Notes: a model not told the origin generated them from the sequence alone. A stretch of DNA of 64,000 nucleotides from Haematococcus lacustris (GCA_030144725.1 JASKMD010000001.1:1713923-1777922), one strand, 5' to 3'; counted from the stretch's first letter, positions 30,515 through 42,961 are shown. Numbers and translations: made by a program.

Positions 30515-30798
30515 GGAGCAGCTGTGCTACAAAGAGGAGCAGCTGTGCTACAAAGAGGAGCAGCTGTGCTGTAGAGAGGAGCAGCTGTGGTGCTGGGCAG
30601 GAGCAGGTGTGCTATAGAGCAGAACAGCTGTGGTGCTGGGCAGGAGCAGGTGTGCTATAGAGCAGAGCAGCTGTGGTGCTGGGCAGGAGCAGTTGTGGTG
30701 CCAGGCAGGAGCCAGCTGTGGTGCTAGGTAGGAGCAGCTGTGGTGCTGGGCAGGAGCAGGTGTGCTATAGAGCAGAGCAGCTGTGGTGCTGGGCAGGA
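30515..30798. repeat. Degenerate GGAGCAGCTGTG repeat, second unit
   Basis: Counterpart of 17301-17584. It carries GGAGCAGTTGTGG where copy 1 has GGAGCAGCTGTGG, one of the few differences between the duplicates. 30799-31084 has no gene. Confidence 0.85.
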
Positions 30799-31084
30799 CT
30801 GCTACATAGCAACTGTAAGGCTAGGTAATGGCAGCAGTATGGCTGATGGGCAATGGTGTTGACCATGACTGTCAAGCATAGACAGCCCCTTACATGTGTT
30901 TCCTCTTCATTTTAATCCAACACACTCGCAGAAAAGATTGCATTATAGGTGCCACCTAAGGGTACTTTTTTTTTTGATGGAAGGCTGCAGTTGCTCATAA
31001 GCAAGCCAACGCTGTTGAAAAAAAAATTAACTCCAAGTGGCTGCCGAGATTCGAGCGTTGGCCTGTCGTGCCGTTTTGAGAGGC

Positions 31085-31183
31085 AACCAGTACTGGTTGA
31101 GGTCCAGTACTGGTTGCTAACCAGTACTGGACCTCAACCAGTACTGGTTGGCATCCAGTACTGGTTGCCATCCAGTACTGGTT
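31085..31183. repeat. Short CCAGTACTGG cluster, second unit
   Basis: Six palindromes, as at 17871-17969. Confidence 0.9.
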
Positions 31184-31538
31184 GTCAGCTTTGGCAGAGT
31201 TAGGGCATGGAGATATCAAAGTTTCCGCGTATCACATTCAAGCCTTCCCAATAGTACTACTTGCATCGCTGGTCTTAGCGCTTCGCTGGAAGCTCCCCAA
31301 CGGCTGTCTACGTCGATGTGCGATGTGCGATGTCCAGTCGATGTGCGCTACAATGTGCGCTTGTGATGGGTTGACAACTCTCAATACTGCCTAGTCTTTC
31401 TGACGTGCGATGTCTAGTCGATGTGCGCTATCATGTGCGCTTGTAATGGGTTAACATCTCTCTATAATGTCAAGTCCTATTCATTTTATCGACGTTTGTA
31501 ATGTTGACGTAGGTACAAGTGACGGGTAGTGCTTATGT

Positions 31539-31812
31539 CAGGGCTAGGGTTACGGTTATGGTTAGGACTAGGGCTAGGTTTAGGGCTAGGGTTAGCGCTA
31601 GGGTTAGGGCTAGGGCTAGGGCTAGGGCTAGGGCTAGGGCTAGGGCTAGGGCTAGGGCTAGGGCTAGGGCTAGGGCTAGGGCTAGGGCTAGGGCTAGGGC
31701 TAGGGCTAGGGCTAGGGCTAGGGCACGACATGACGTGTGGAGGGGTTGGGTTAGGGTTAGGGCTAGGGCTAGGGCTTGGGCTAGGGCTAGGGCTAGGGCT
31801 AGGGCTTGGGGT
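31539..31812. repeat. Interstitial telomere-like (GGGCTA)n tract, second unit
   Basis: As at 18325-18598, except that copy 1 reads GGGATAGGG near its end where this copy reads GGGCTAGGG. Confidence 0.9.
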
Positions 31813-31990
31813 ATGGCTAATGAATATTTTCACTAGATGACATGTATTGGCGCTGGGTGTATCTTCACTAGTGTTTCATGGTTGTGTATTGCTAAGCATC
31901 ACATATACGGAGTGCAGCATCTGTCTAACTTTTGCATGATGCCATGTGTTCATCACGATTGCTTGTTTCTTATTGGCCTGTTTTGAATCT

Positions 31991-33731
31991 TCAGCTATGG
32001 CTGCTGTATGGCACAAAATACATGTCACCCTGACCCTCCTCGTGTGGGAAGAATGCCACAAACAAGCTGTGGAACTGCTCCCCATTCACTGCATACCATG
32101 ACATGCGCCCCGCACCCTCAAGCAAAGTGCTCTTACGACGACCTACGCAACTTTCGCGGGGAGCCCTTGCCTCTTGGGTGGCCGGGACTGCACGCTTGCT
32201 AACTTTGCGCCCAGAGCGTCTTGCTTGAGATGTGCCAACCTGCTGTTCTGTAGCTGCCTCAGATACTGTGGCTGCTGTTGCATTCGATGCCGAAGGCTGC
32301 TGCTGTTCTGGCTCCTGCTGCTGTGTTGGCTCCTCTTGCTGGGCTGGTAGCTGCTGGTGTGCCAGCTGTTGCTGCTGCTTAGACGGCTTAGGCAGTGGGA
32401 TCCCACGACCCACAGTGTAGTGCTCTGGCATATCAGGGATGGGGTCCAAAACGAACGCGCGAGTGATTGCCAGACGCAGTACCCGCTGTGGGTTGGCTGG
32501 ATGCTGCACACACACCCAGAACTGGACGTGGCATGCATATTGAACCAGCTTTGGCTCGTCATCTGTACCCTCAAGGAACACTGCTTGGGCCCAGCAGTTG
32601 TTGCGCACTTTAGCACGATTATACTGGAGGCTGTGGACCATCTGCCCCCGGCACTGTGCACGGCTGTAGTACTGCACATGCGCAGGAAGGCCAGCGGGAG
32701 GGAACACCGCCAAGATATCAGCCTCACTCCATCCCAGTGGCTTCATGTCTCTCACATGCTGGCAGCATGCCTCGCACACCCACTCATCCCAGCTGCTCTT
32801 GTAGCACTGCGCTTTCCCCAGCCCTAGGAGGTGGCATGCCTGGAGGCCTGACTGCAACTCATCTCTGAAGGTTCCCGCCTTTCTGTGCTTGGGAGCACGC
32901 TGCTTGCTGTCCCCCCTCTTGCGTTTGCCAGCCTGCTGCCCACGCTCATGCTGCCGCTGTTCAGCCTCCTCGCCATCATGCTCACTGTCACCACTGTCCA
33001 GCTCTCCTTCATCACTGTCATCCCAGCGGGTATGGGTGGACAGAAACAGCTGCGAGCGTCGGCTCAGCCGCTCCCGTATGCCCATGGTCAAGCCACGCTG
33101 GTAGCCAGCAGCATGAGCTGTGCTGAACTTCTTGCCCCGCTGCATACCACGCTCAACCCAGAACTCATTATCCCAGCAGCTGCGCCCACGCTCCTTCTCC
33201 TGCTGAGGTAACCTGTAACAAATGCATGCGCATGGTGATGTTCTACTTGATAGCATGAAGCATCACTCGTGCTGACCATGCAATGCTCTATACCGTGGAA
33301 CTCACCGGCATTCCACCATGTGGAGGTTGCTGGAGATCATGTCGTCCGGCACCTTGTGTGTGTAACGAATCCGGTGCAGAATGCGCGCATACTCCTTCAG
33401 CTTCCTGGCTGCCTCCTCCATGTTGCCAGCGATGATGGCTGCGTTTCTTGCCCTCTCCTCTGCCGGCATTCCAAACCGCAATGGCGGGTCGTTCTCTGCA
33501 AGCAATAGGGGCCACAAAGCTCATGTGCGTACTGTCACCACACACATTGCATGGGTGTACCCTTGCTGCTAGGTGGTAACGCTGATTGTACCTGGTGTCA
33601 GGTAGTGTAGGGTAGAGTCAACCAGCAACCGCCACAGCTTCAAGTGCAGGTTGCCCTCTGTCATGATGCCCTGGAACACATAGGGCCAGGCGTACTTGAT
33701 GAAGTGCATGAAGTCCTCCATGATCCAGCCC
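31991..33731 (-). CDS. Transposase-like gene, second copy
   Basis: Exons 33731-33592, 33495-33306 and 33212-31991 with the same splice sites and reading frame as the copy at 18777-20517; no coding difference was noticed. Again the 5' exons are missing and CCAGTACTGG arrays flank it on both sides. Confidence 0.5.
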
Positions 33732-33936
33732 CTGCACAGTAGTAGTTGTTACACAAAAGAGGCAGGGCTTGAATGGATACAAGCCAACCTCCAAAGGTAA
33801 AAAGCCGAAGAGTTGAACTGAACGTGAAGCAAAAGAGGGAAACAAACTAGGAGAAGAGAACTCGGGGACCAAAGGAAAAGGAGCTTATAGAGAAGAGGTA
33901 AATACTGGGACACGTGCTAAGGGAGACAGGAAGGTT

Positions 33937-34144
33937 AAGGCTGAGCTTGAAGGATGGGCTGGAGGAGGTAGGGTGACCAACGAGGGGTCCAGGTGGGTGA
34001 GGGGCTAAGGGAGGTAGGAGGGGGAGGGTCAAAGGCTGAGCTTGAAGGATGGGCTGGAGGAGGTAGGGTGACCAACGAGGGGTCCAGGTGGGTGAGGGGC
34101 TAAGGGAGGTAGGAGGGGGAGGGTCAAAGGCTGAGCTTGGCTGG
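33937..34144. repeat. 95-bp tandem repeat, second unit
   Basis: Counterpart of 20723-20930, running directly into the next array. Confidence 0.93.
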
Positions 34145-35150
34145 CTGTGACCAGTACTGGCTGGCTGACCAGTACTGGCTGGCTCACCAGTACTGGTTTG
34201 CTGGCTGTGACCAGTACTGGCTGGCTGACCAGTACTGGCTGGCTCACCAGTACTGGTTTGCTGGCTGTGACCAGTACTGGCTGGCTGACCAGTACTGGCT
34301 GGCTGACCAGTACTGGTTGGCTGGCTGTGACCAGTACTGGCTGGCTGACCAGTACTGGCTGGCTGTGACCAGTACTGGCTGGCTGACCAGTACTGGCTGG
34401 CTCACCAGTACTGGTTTGCTGGCTGTGACCAGTACTGGCTGGCTGACCAGTACTGGTTGGCTGGCTGTGACCAGTACTGGCTGGCTGACCAGTACTGGTT
34501 TGCTGACCAGTACTGGTTGGCTGGCTGTGACCAGTACTGGCTGGCTGACCAGTACTGGTTGGCTGACCAGTACTGGTTGGCTGGCTGTGACCAGTACTGG
34601 CTGGCTGACCAGTACTGGCTGGCTGGCTGTGACCAGTACTGGCTGGCTGACCAGTACTGGCTGGCTGGCTGTGACCAGTACTGGTTGGCTGACAAGTACT
34701 GGTTGGCTGGATGTGACCAGTCCTGGCTGGCTGACCAGTACTGGCTGGCTGACCAGTTCTGGTTGGCTGACCAGTACTGGTTGGCTAGCTGTGACCAGTA
34801 CTGGCTGGCTGACCAGTACTGGTTGGCTGGCTGTGACCAGTACTGGCTGGCTGAACAGTACTGGCTGGCTGACCAGTACTGGTTGGCTGGCTGTGACCAG
34901 TACTGGCTGGCTGACCAGTACTGGCTGGCTGACCAGTACTGGCTGGCTGGCTGTGGCCAGTACTGGCTGGCTGACCAGTACTGGCTGGCTGACCTGTACT
35001 GGTTGGCTGGCTGTGACCAGTACTGGCTGGCTGACCAGTCCTGGCTGGCTGACCAGTACTGGCTGGCTGACCAGTACTGGTTGGCTGGCTGTGACCAGTA
35101 CTGGCTGGCTGACCAGTACTGGCTGGCTTACCAGTACTGGTTGGCTGGCT
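34145..35150. repeat. Long CCAGTACTGG array, second unit, cut by LINE-B
   Basis: Identical in order to 20931-21936. It then stops abruptly at GGCTGGCT and joins LINE-B sequence (GGCCAGAGGGCTGG) at about 35151, which marks the right end of the tandem duplication. Confidence 0.95.
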
Positions 35151-35171
35151 GGCCAGAGGGCTGGAGGGGAT

Positions 35172-35627
35172 TGTAAGAGTACACGATTGCACGGTAGGAT
35201 GCATGAACAATTGCTGTTTTTCTTTTACATGAAGTGCCACGTTGCCTAATGACGTTGTTTCTCACTGAATGATGTCGGTAGGTTTTAAGCGAGTTGTTGT
35301 AGTGTTTACGGGGGAGAGAAGAGACTGAACCACAATAGTCCTTTGTACACGGAACATTGTAAGACTCCTTCCTAACGGTTACGGTCGGTCTGCCTCTAAC
35401 ACCAACGGTCCTACGGTTCTCCACGGTTCTTAGTGAATTCGGTCGCTGTTGCTTTACAAGCAATAGTAAGTCAGCCATAGCAGTTCTAGCTCCGGCGTTA
35501 AGCTGAGACCCTAGCCGTAGTTAACGCTACGAGACTTCTAGAGGCCGTCCTTAGGCTGAAAGAAGTCCTTAGACCATTAGCGCTTGCATTTACGAGTTTT
35601 CCGGGCCCACGCATTACCACTGTTGCA
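35172..35627 (+). repeat. 5' LTR of Gypsy-B
   Basis: 456 bp. It differs from the 3' LTR at one position that I can see (CATTACCAC against CATTACAAC near the end). The putative primer-binding site TGGTTTCCCC follows at 35630 after a 2-base offset. Confidence 0.95.
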
Positions 35628-36178
35628 TCTGGTTTCCCCTTTAACGTTCATCGCAGTGCCACTTACCTTCGACGAGGCTTTAGACGTGGACCTCCCTTCC
35701 GGGGCTAGCACCCCGCGAAATTCTGTCTCTTCTTACAGCCCGTCCAGCCCTTCTCTCAGCCCTTCGCCAAGCGGAGAATATCAGCCAATTGTTTCGGGTA
35801 CACCCCCGAACGCGCACCCAGCAGCCCAGCTCGCACAGGCGGAACAGCCTGAGCAATTTCGCAGCCCAGCGTTTGCTTTAGTTTCCACGGGTAACCGTGA
35901 GGCGCAACAGGCGCTGCACGGGTGTCAGCAGTGCCAACCTTACAAGGCGGCAGCGGACTACTACTCCGGGCTAGCAAGGGCACGAGGTGAGCAGCTCGCT
36001 CAGCAACGGGAGTACATAGAGCAGCTCCTAGGCATTGTGCGCAGCCTTGTTGTAGCACCCAGTGCACCTGTAGGCGTATCCACTCGCTACGTGGCACCAC
36101 CGCCACCCCCACCGCCTCCACCTAGACGCCAGCCAACACCACAGGCACACCCAGCCTACCAGGGACAAGCACCGCCAC

Positions 36179-36408
36179 TGTCACGGCGCCAGCCGCTGCC
36201 TTTAATCTTACAGAGTGAGCAGCATGTCGTTGTAATAATTCGCGCCACTGCATTACTACCGCACTCTTCACACAGCAACTGGGCTTGGGTTTAGAACGGG
36301 ACCCCCGGGAGTTGAACCCGAATGGTGGGCAGTGTACAGCCCACCAGTGACCTCCCCAGTCACTCTGCTAAAGTGTGGAATACGGACACGCGGACGCGCG
36401 CCGTTACA
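36179..36408 (-). repeat. 3' LTR of Gypsy-A3
   Basis: 230 bp; polypurine tract at 36409-36422. Confidence 0.95.
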
Positions 36409-36621
36409 TTCCTCCCCCTCTTAAGAGATCCGTTCCGCCAAGGTACTTGGGGATAACCCGAGGCACCGAGGCTCGCAGTCTATAGAGACCACTAACAAAC
36501 AGACTGACCCATAAGGGTACCAATCACCCACAGACAAGCATGCAACACCATAAGGTGTCACATGGAGACCATGGTCATAGGACCAGGCCAGGTAACATAA
36601 GTCACTTAGGACAATCAAACA

Positions 36622-39600
36622 TCAAGGCAGGTTATGCACAGCCTTATACCTAGACAAGATCTGAGGAGCACCAGCTAGGTTAGCTTCTGGCTCCCAAGTG
36701 TTGTAGGTGTCATCATAGCCGGTCCACTTGACCAGGTACTCCATTCGCTTCTTGAACCGTACCTGCCTGTGATTCAACAGGCTATGCACTTCATAGTGAG
36801 GAGCATCTTCCAGCCACTCCAACACAGGAGGGGGGTTGAACCCCTGGCTGCCAGTGTACTTCTTAAGAAGTGACACATGAAACACGGGGTGCAACCTGCT
36901 CATGGTGGGAGGTAGCTCCAACCTGTAGGCAGACTCACCTAGCCTACCTGTGACCTTGAAAGGCCCCACATACCTAGGCAAGAACTTACGTGCTTTGCCT
37001 GGTGCATTGCGCAGGTTCTTGGTGCTCAGCAAGACACTGTCACCCACGCTGAACGTGACATCACGCCTACGCTTATTCTCATACCTTTCTTGACGGTCCT
37101 GAGCCACCCTCATGCACTCCTGGGCATGCTTCACCTCATGCTCCCACTTCTTGGCAAAGCTCTCAGCGGAGGGCGAGAGGCACGGCCTGGGCAGCTTATG
37201 CAGCATAGGCGTAATGGGTGACTGTCCATAGTTCACCAGGAATGGTGTAGACTGAATGGACTCCTGCCAGGAATTATTGATGGCAAACTCGGCAAAAGCC
37301 AGATGTCTAGGCCAATCAACCTGGGTAGGCAGGATATAATGTCTAAGCATTTCTTCCACAATTTGATTAGTACGCTCAGTTTGCCCATTAGACTCTGGAT
37401 GATAAGCAGTGCTGAAAGCAGGGTCTACGCCTATCAGCTTCCTGACCTCAATCCAGAACTGATTGTTAAAGGTCGCACCACGATCAGAGATGGTAACTTT
37501 AGATAGACCATGGTATTTAAATACGTGGTCAATGTAAAGTTCAGCAAACTCTTTAGCATCCATGGCTTCAATGCATGGGATTAGGTGAACCATCTTTGAA
37601 AGACGATCCACAACCACACAGATTGAGTCATAGCCATGCACACCGACTGGAAGCTTAACCACCAAATCCATGGTGACAGATTCCCAGCGGTACCCCGGTA
37701 TAGACAAGGGATTTAGCAACCCACTAGGAACCTGGCGAGAGGCTTTATTACGTTGGCATGCATCACAGTTAGCCACATAGTGTCTAACATCAGTGCGCAT
37801 AGTTTTCCACCAGAACACCCTGCGCACACGCTCCAAGGTTTTGGTGATGCCAACATGGCCAGCATACTTAGCATCATGCATTTCGTGCAAAATATGCTCT
37901 CGCAGCTGAATATCATTAGGGACTATAATAGTGCCTTTATCAAGATGTCGCCACAGTCCCTCCTGGGTCATTTCCCACTCCTCATTAGGTTCAGCAAAGG
38001 CGGGATCAGTGCTATAGGCACTAATTAGCCAATCTGTGACCTGAGAAGGGTGACCAGGACACTCAGGGACCTGTGACTCACAGTCTTTAGAGACCGGGTC
38101 AGCCCACCTCAACCGCTTACACTCTGATGGCTTTAGAGCATCATCAGAGTCAGCATCATGGTCAGGGTCTGATCCAGCAGAAGGCTGCTGTTTGCTGCCT
38201 CCGCTGCCGCTGCCCAACGGTGTACCCGCACCGGCTTCCTCCCCCTCCTGTAATCTCCGCTTCTGCTGCCTGGTCGTCACCAGGATATTGTCAGTATCAG
38301 TCTTAGCCGTCGCTGAAGTTACTGGAATACGTGACAGTGGGTCTGCAGGATTAGTGTTGCCAGGTAGGTATTTGATGGTGTAATCAAATCGGGACAGGAA
38401 TTCCAACCAGCGGCTCTGCCTACGGGACAGTGTAGACTGCGTAGGTAGTGCCTCTAGAGGGCGGTGATCAGTATACAGTGTGAATTGCACACCTTCAAGG
38501 TAGCATCGCCACTGTGTACACGCAGCAATAATAGCCAGTGTTTCCTGTTCCCCAGTGGTATAACTTCAATTTACCCGGATCTAAACGTTTTTTGCCCATG
38601 TTTTAGAAGGCTGTAACAAAGGCAACCGACACCCAATTATGTTCCAACCGTCAATTACAGCAAAAAGTGCGGCTGCGCCGCAAAAACTGCAAGGAACAGC
38701 GAAGCTTTCGCGTGGAGGGGGTGCGGTGACGCTTGAAGAGGCCATCCGCGCTCTTGTAATTGGAAACCCGGTCGGCTGGCTGCAGTTCTGCCCCTGAGAT
38801 CGCGCAGTCACACCGGTCATAGCGTCAACTGCGTCTTCGTCGTGTGCATCGCCGCTGTGTAGCACTGCTATGCTGGCCTTGTAAATTGAAGTTATACAAG
38901 TTAACTGCAACGCCTCAGCTTTTCCGGGTTTGTAAACGACCTCGGCCTCGCAGTTCCTCGTGAACGCTCTCGACCTCCGCCAGGGGCCTCCGGCCCCTGG
39001 CGTCGGTCTCGAGCGTTCACTCGGAACTGCTTCGGCCTCGGTCGTTTACAAACCCGGAAAAGCTTCGTCATTGCAGTTATCCTCATCATAATTCTTTTCA
39101 GCCTTTGTAAGCTTACGAGAATAATAAGCAAGGGGATAACCATCCTGCATCAAGACTGCCCCGACACCCAGTAATGAAGCGTCACAGTAGACTTGGAAAG
39201 GTTTGGTTGTATCAGGAAGGCGGAGCATAGGCACACGCATGACTGCCTGCTTTACAGCGTTGAAGGCATCTAACTGAGGTTTAGGCCACTCCTCCCAGTT
39301 AAAAGATTTGCCTTCAGGTCCAGTCAGATTAGTGAGTGGAGCTGCAATGGCACTGAAACTATGTACAAATTTACGCACATAATTGGCCATTCCAAGGAAT
39401 GACTGCAAGGCTGTCAGGTTCGTAGGAACAAGCCAGTCTTTTATTGCAGCCACTTTACTGGGGTCTACAGCTACACCATCTTTAGAGATGATGTGCCCCA
39501 GGAAAGGTAAAGACTCTTTCATGAAATCACACTTAGAAAGTTTAGCAAAGTATTTGTGTTTCCTCAACAAATCGAATACTTCACGAAGGTGGACGAGGTG

Positions 39601-41094
39601 TTCCTTGATAGACTTGGACATGATTAAAATGTCATCAAGGTATACAAGGGCACACTTGTCAATCACCTCGGCAAACGCCTGGTTCATGGCACGTTGAAAC
39701 GTGGCCGGTGCATTGGTTAGACCAAAGCACAGAACTTTGTATTGGTAATGGCCTATGGGTGTCCTAAACGCAGTTTTAGGAATATCTTCATCAGGGATCC
39801 TGATCTGATGGTAACCAGCCTGGAGATCCAGGGAAGAGAACACGGTCATACCAGAAAGTTTATCAAATAGATCATCAATCCTGGGTAGAGGGTATTGGTC
39901 ACGAATGGTGAGCTTATTGAGTTGACGATAGTCTACGCACATACGTAGTTCTCCAGTTTTCTTTTTTACAAAAAGAACGGGCGCTGCATAAGGGGATGTG
40001 CTAGGCTCAATCAACCCTTTGGATAGCATGTCAGTGACCTGTTTCTTAACCTCATCCTGTTCTGGCTTACTCATCCTATAACTGGGCCTGGCAGGAGGCT
40101 TAGCACCTTCCTGCAAGGGAATGGAATGCCCCACGTTACGCGCAGGAGGCAACCCAGTTATAGGCTGAAACACATCAGAGTACTCCATAAGGAGGCTCTT
40201 CAACTGTGCTGCCTGCTCAGGGGGTACGCCAGGTGGGTCTTGCAAGTTCTCATAAGAGACCAATGCCACCACACCTGTACCACCTTGCTTGAGCCATCTT
40301 GCAGCCTCTTTGGCGGACAGGGGTGTAGAAACACCACCTGAGCCAGGCTCAAGGAAACCAGGGGGTATAGCATAAGCTTCTTTGACAGGGTTTACAGTAG
40401 ATTGAGACTCAACTGTACAGTTCACTGACCCACCTTTGTTGATAGCTGAAGGTAGTAGCACAGGCCTGCCCTTAGGGGTACGCAGGGTAAGGGACTTGTC
40501 GACGTAACCGACCAGAGCCCCCTGCACAGTAAGCCAGTCAGCACCCAGCAGAATGTCATACTCATGCACTAGTTCAGGCATCACAGTCAAGTTACAAAAG
40601 CAGCTGAAGTGCTGGATGGACAGGTGTGCCTTGACATAGTGCGTGCAATACACCGGTTGATTATTGGCAACTTCATAACGAAGAGCCACCGGGTACTCAT
40701 ACAGCTTCAGCTTGTGCTTAGACACAAACATGTGACTGATGAACGAGTCATCAGCACCACCGTCAGCAAGGCAAAAGCACTTGTGATCATGGTCAAGGGT
40801 GCCAGAAAACCTGAATCTCACCTTGCCATCACGTCCAACCATCCCAAGTACATGTGCCTGTTGGTACCGAGCCTCAGAAGGCACAGCAGTCTTACATGGC
40901 ACATCACTTAACACAGAACATGGCAGTCCTGTTGGCAGGGCAGGCTGGGACACATCAGGGCAGGCTAACAAAGGAACCTGAGTTGAGTTGGCCTTAGGCT
41001 TACTCACACTCCTTGCTCCTACAACTGCAGCATCATGCAACAGTTGCTCAGGTTCAGACACAGCACAGATCTGGCTGTTTGGCTGCGCAACACT
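36622..41094 (-). pseudogene. pol: Gypsy-A3 pol, interrupted by palindrome element
   Basis: The N-terminal part (protease, RT, start of RNase H) is open from the gag UGA to about 39092. The C-terminal part (RNase H through chromodomain) resumes below 38560. The break falls inside RNase H, between KAEKNY and TTGEQE. Removing the insert and one TAA restores one continuous frame matching Gypsy-A2. Otherwise the two parts show only scattered substitutions. Confidence 0.93.
38564..39088 (-). mobile_element. 525-bp non-autonomous element with long palindrome
   Basis: Inserted in pol with target duplication TAA (38561-38563 and 39089-39091). In element orientation it starts GATGAGGATAACTGCAA, then a near-perfect 148-bp palindrome (38917-39064), TTGCAGTTAACTTG, an internal TATAACTTCAATTTAC (inverse at 38881-38896), about 300 bp of filler, and ends GTAAATTGAAG. 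The ends are not inverted repeats of each other. The same architecture recurs at 60901-62733 in opposite orientation. A 3-bp TTA/TAA duplication is typical of PIF/Harbinger, but the ends do not resemble that group, so the class is open. Confidence 0.8.
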
Positions 41095-42648
41095 TCAGCG
41101 GCCCACGGCAATGCGAGCGGACTGAGAGCGCCGGCCCTTAGGCTGAGCAGGTGGGGGACGCTGCTCAGGCTCAGACTCAGACTCCTCTGGCTCAGAGGGA
41201 GGCGTAGAGTCAGACTTCTGCCCAGGCTTCTTGGCACCGTTAGGTGGGTTCTGGTAGCCAGATCTGCGGCGGGCTTCAGTAGCAGTGTACTGCTGGAACG
41301 GGCAGGGCCAGTTGGACAGGTGACCAGGATGGTAGCACTTGTAACAGTACTGGCCAGGCTCAGGGCGAGGAGAGGCCCACAGGTTGACTTTCCTGGGGCG
41401 CTTGCTACCACCAGCAGGACCAGGAGGGGGACCACAGCCCCTCCTGCCTGGGCGAGCACCTCCACCCATAGCCGCCACAGCCTGCACATCATGGACACCA
41501 TTAGACACAGCACCCTTAGATGGTGTTGTGGTGGCCAGCATGACAATGTTCCTCTGCGCCTGCCGAGCAGCATCAATGGCCTGAGACAGAGTGGGGTCCT
41601 TGAAAGGAGCCAGATCCTTCAAAACAGCAGTCTGCAAAGCAGGGCTGAGACCTCTGGTAAACACCATGCACAGCAAAGGTTGGCACATGCTGTCAGAACC
41701 TGCAATCAGCAAGTTGTTTCTGAAGGCAATGATATAGCTGCCCAAGAGCATGCCAGTGGTCATCTGAAGAGACCCGTCAATGAGCTTGGTACGAGCCACA
41801 TTGCAGTCATCCCTAAGGTCATCGCCTGTGTATTCACAGAAGGCGGAACGAAGGTAAGCCCAGTCAGGTGCGTCAGCATACAAAGCAGCATATGCGTCTT
41901 TGACTGAGGGGTACCAGGTGTTGCGAGCTGTGCCAGTCAAAAAAGCAGGCATAGCAGACGCGACATCAAGCCTGTAGCGAGCACAGTGACGTTCTAAGTC
42001 GTCACAAAACGCAGAGGCTCTGCGATGAGTAGCACTGCAAGCATCAGTCCATTTGTCGGGACCTGGTATAGACATGGCACTCAGCGACAAAGGCATAGGC
42101 AGTTCTGAAACAGGAGGGCCCATAGGGACAGCTCGTTCCCTCTGCCCGTTGTTCCCCGCAGGTCGATCAGGCAACGCAGACGCATCAGGCCTACCCGCTG
42201 GATCTGACCTAGGGCCTGTAGGAGCTCGAGGCCTTACTTGAGTGTTGATGGTGGAGAGCGTCTGCCGCATAGCCTCGTTCTCAGCCGTCAGCTGGGCTTG
42301 GCGTTGCTCCAGCTCCTCAATGTACTCCAAATCTCCTCCAGTGTAGCGTCCTGGCGGCACGTCCATCTCGCCTTCCTCGATGCCTTCACCAAGAGCATCG
42401 CCAAGGCCGCCACCAGGGCCATCCTCAGGGGCCATAGAGCCGCCTGACGGGGTGTTAAACACCGCCTTGAACTTCTCACGCATGGCTGGATTAGCCTGTG
42501 CGGCTTCGATGAGCTTGTCCATCATATCGAACGCTGTTTCCAGTGGAGTTGTAACAGGAGGGGCTGTGGTAACACCAGACCCGGCGTTGGAGTTGCCAGG
42601 AGGCTCTTTGTCCGTCATGTTGCTGTGTGTACGTCGGTCGGAAACCAT
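41095..42648 (-). CDS. gag: Gypsy-A3 Gag
   Basis: 517 codons, intact, with a handful of substitutions against A1/A2 (for example SLSAMSIPG for SLSARSIPG, GVHDVQA for GVHAVQA, DSTPPSEP for DSKPPSEP). The coiled coil and CX2CX4HX5C knuckle are conserved. It ends in the same UGA with pol in frame behind it. Confidence 0.9.
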   Translation of the reverse strand: MVSDRRTHSNMTDKEPPGNSNAGSGVTTAPPVTTPLETAFDMMDKLIEAAQANPAMREKFKAVFNTPSGGSMAPEDGPGGGLGDALGEGIEEGEMDVPPGRYTGGDLEYIEELEQRQAQLTAENEAMRQTLSTINTQVRPRAPTGPRSDPAGRPDASALPDRPAGNNGQRERAVPMGPPVSELPMPLSLSAMSIPGPDKWTDACSATHRRASAFCDDLERHCARYRLDVASAMPAFLTGTARNTWYPSVKDAYAALYADAPDWAYLRSAFCEYTGDDLRDDCNVARTKLIDGSLQMTTGMLLGSYIIAFRNNLLIAGSDSMCQPLLCMVFTRGLSPALQTAVLKDLAPFKDPTLSQAIDAARQAQRNIVMLATTTPSKGAVSNGVHDVQAVAAMGGGARPGRRGCGPPPGPAGGSKRPRKVNLWASPRPEPGQYCYKCYHPGHLSNWPCPFQQYTATEARRRSGYQNPPNGAKKPGQKSDSTPPSEPEESESEPEQRPPPAQPKGRRSQSARIAVGR

Positions 42649-42649
42649 C

Positions 42650-42879
42650 TGTCACGGCGCCAGCCGCTGCCTTTAATCTTACAGAGTGAGCAGCATGTCG
42701 TTGTAATAATTCGCGCCACTGCATTACTACCGCACTCTTCACACAGCAACTGGGCTTGGGTTTAGAACGGGACCCCCGGGAGTTGAACCCGAATGGTGGG
42801 CAGTGTACAGCCCACCAGTGACCTCCCCAGTCACTCTGCTAAAGTGTGGAATACGGACACGCGGACGCGCGCCGTTACA
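42650..42879 (-). repeat. 5' LTR of Gypsy-A3
   Basis: 230 bp, identical by eye to the LTR at 36179-36408. Confidence 0.95.
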
Positions 42880-42961
42880 GCCACCTACCCCCTCCCACTC
42901 CGCCCAACACAACAGGGACGGATACCAGCAGCGCCAGCGTCGTCGTCTCTAGCCACAGCCC

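Larger units (their letters stand above)
36179..42879 (-). mobile_element. Gypsy-A3: chromovirus nested in Gypsy-B
   Basis: Two identical 230-bp LTRs and target duplication GCCAC (36174-36178 and 42880-42884). Its LTRs share two bases that differ from those of A1/A2 (AATTCGCG and CTCTTCAC), so it is an independent insertion of a sister lineage. It is 529 bp longer than Gypsy-A2, explained by a 525-bp insertion plus its 3-bp duplication and one extra base near 36615. Confidence 0.95.
35584..42952 (+). pseudogene. Gypsy-B gag N-terminal part, split by Gypsy-A3
   Basis: Coding pieces are 35584-36178 and 42885-42952; with one GCCAC duplication removed they join in frame to give 220 residues and a TAG at 42950. 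The only ATG (35584) lies inside the LTR, so the start is uncertain. The protein has Ser/Pro-rich and Gln-rich stretches, a coiled coil (LARARGEQLAQQREYIEQLL) and a polyproline run. After the TAG the same frame continues CCA CAG CCC ATG into the main Gag, so this is probably the N-terminal half of a roughly 530-residue Gag cut by a nonsense change (for example CAG to TAG). A second readthrough stop is possible. Confidence 0.7.

Noticed and set aside
38559..38896. A separate 338-bp TIR element with TATAACTTCAATTTAC ends
   Set aside because: In both loci this part is joined to the palindrome part in the same order, and the 3-bp target duplication brackets both. A composite single element is simpler, though not proven.
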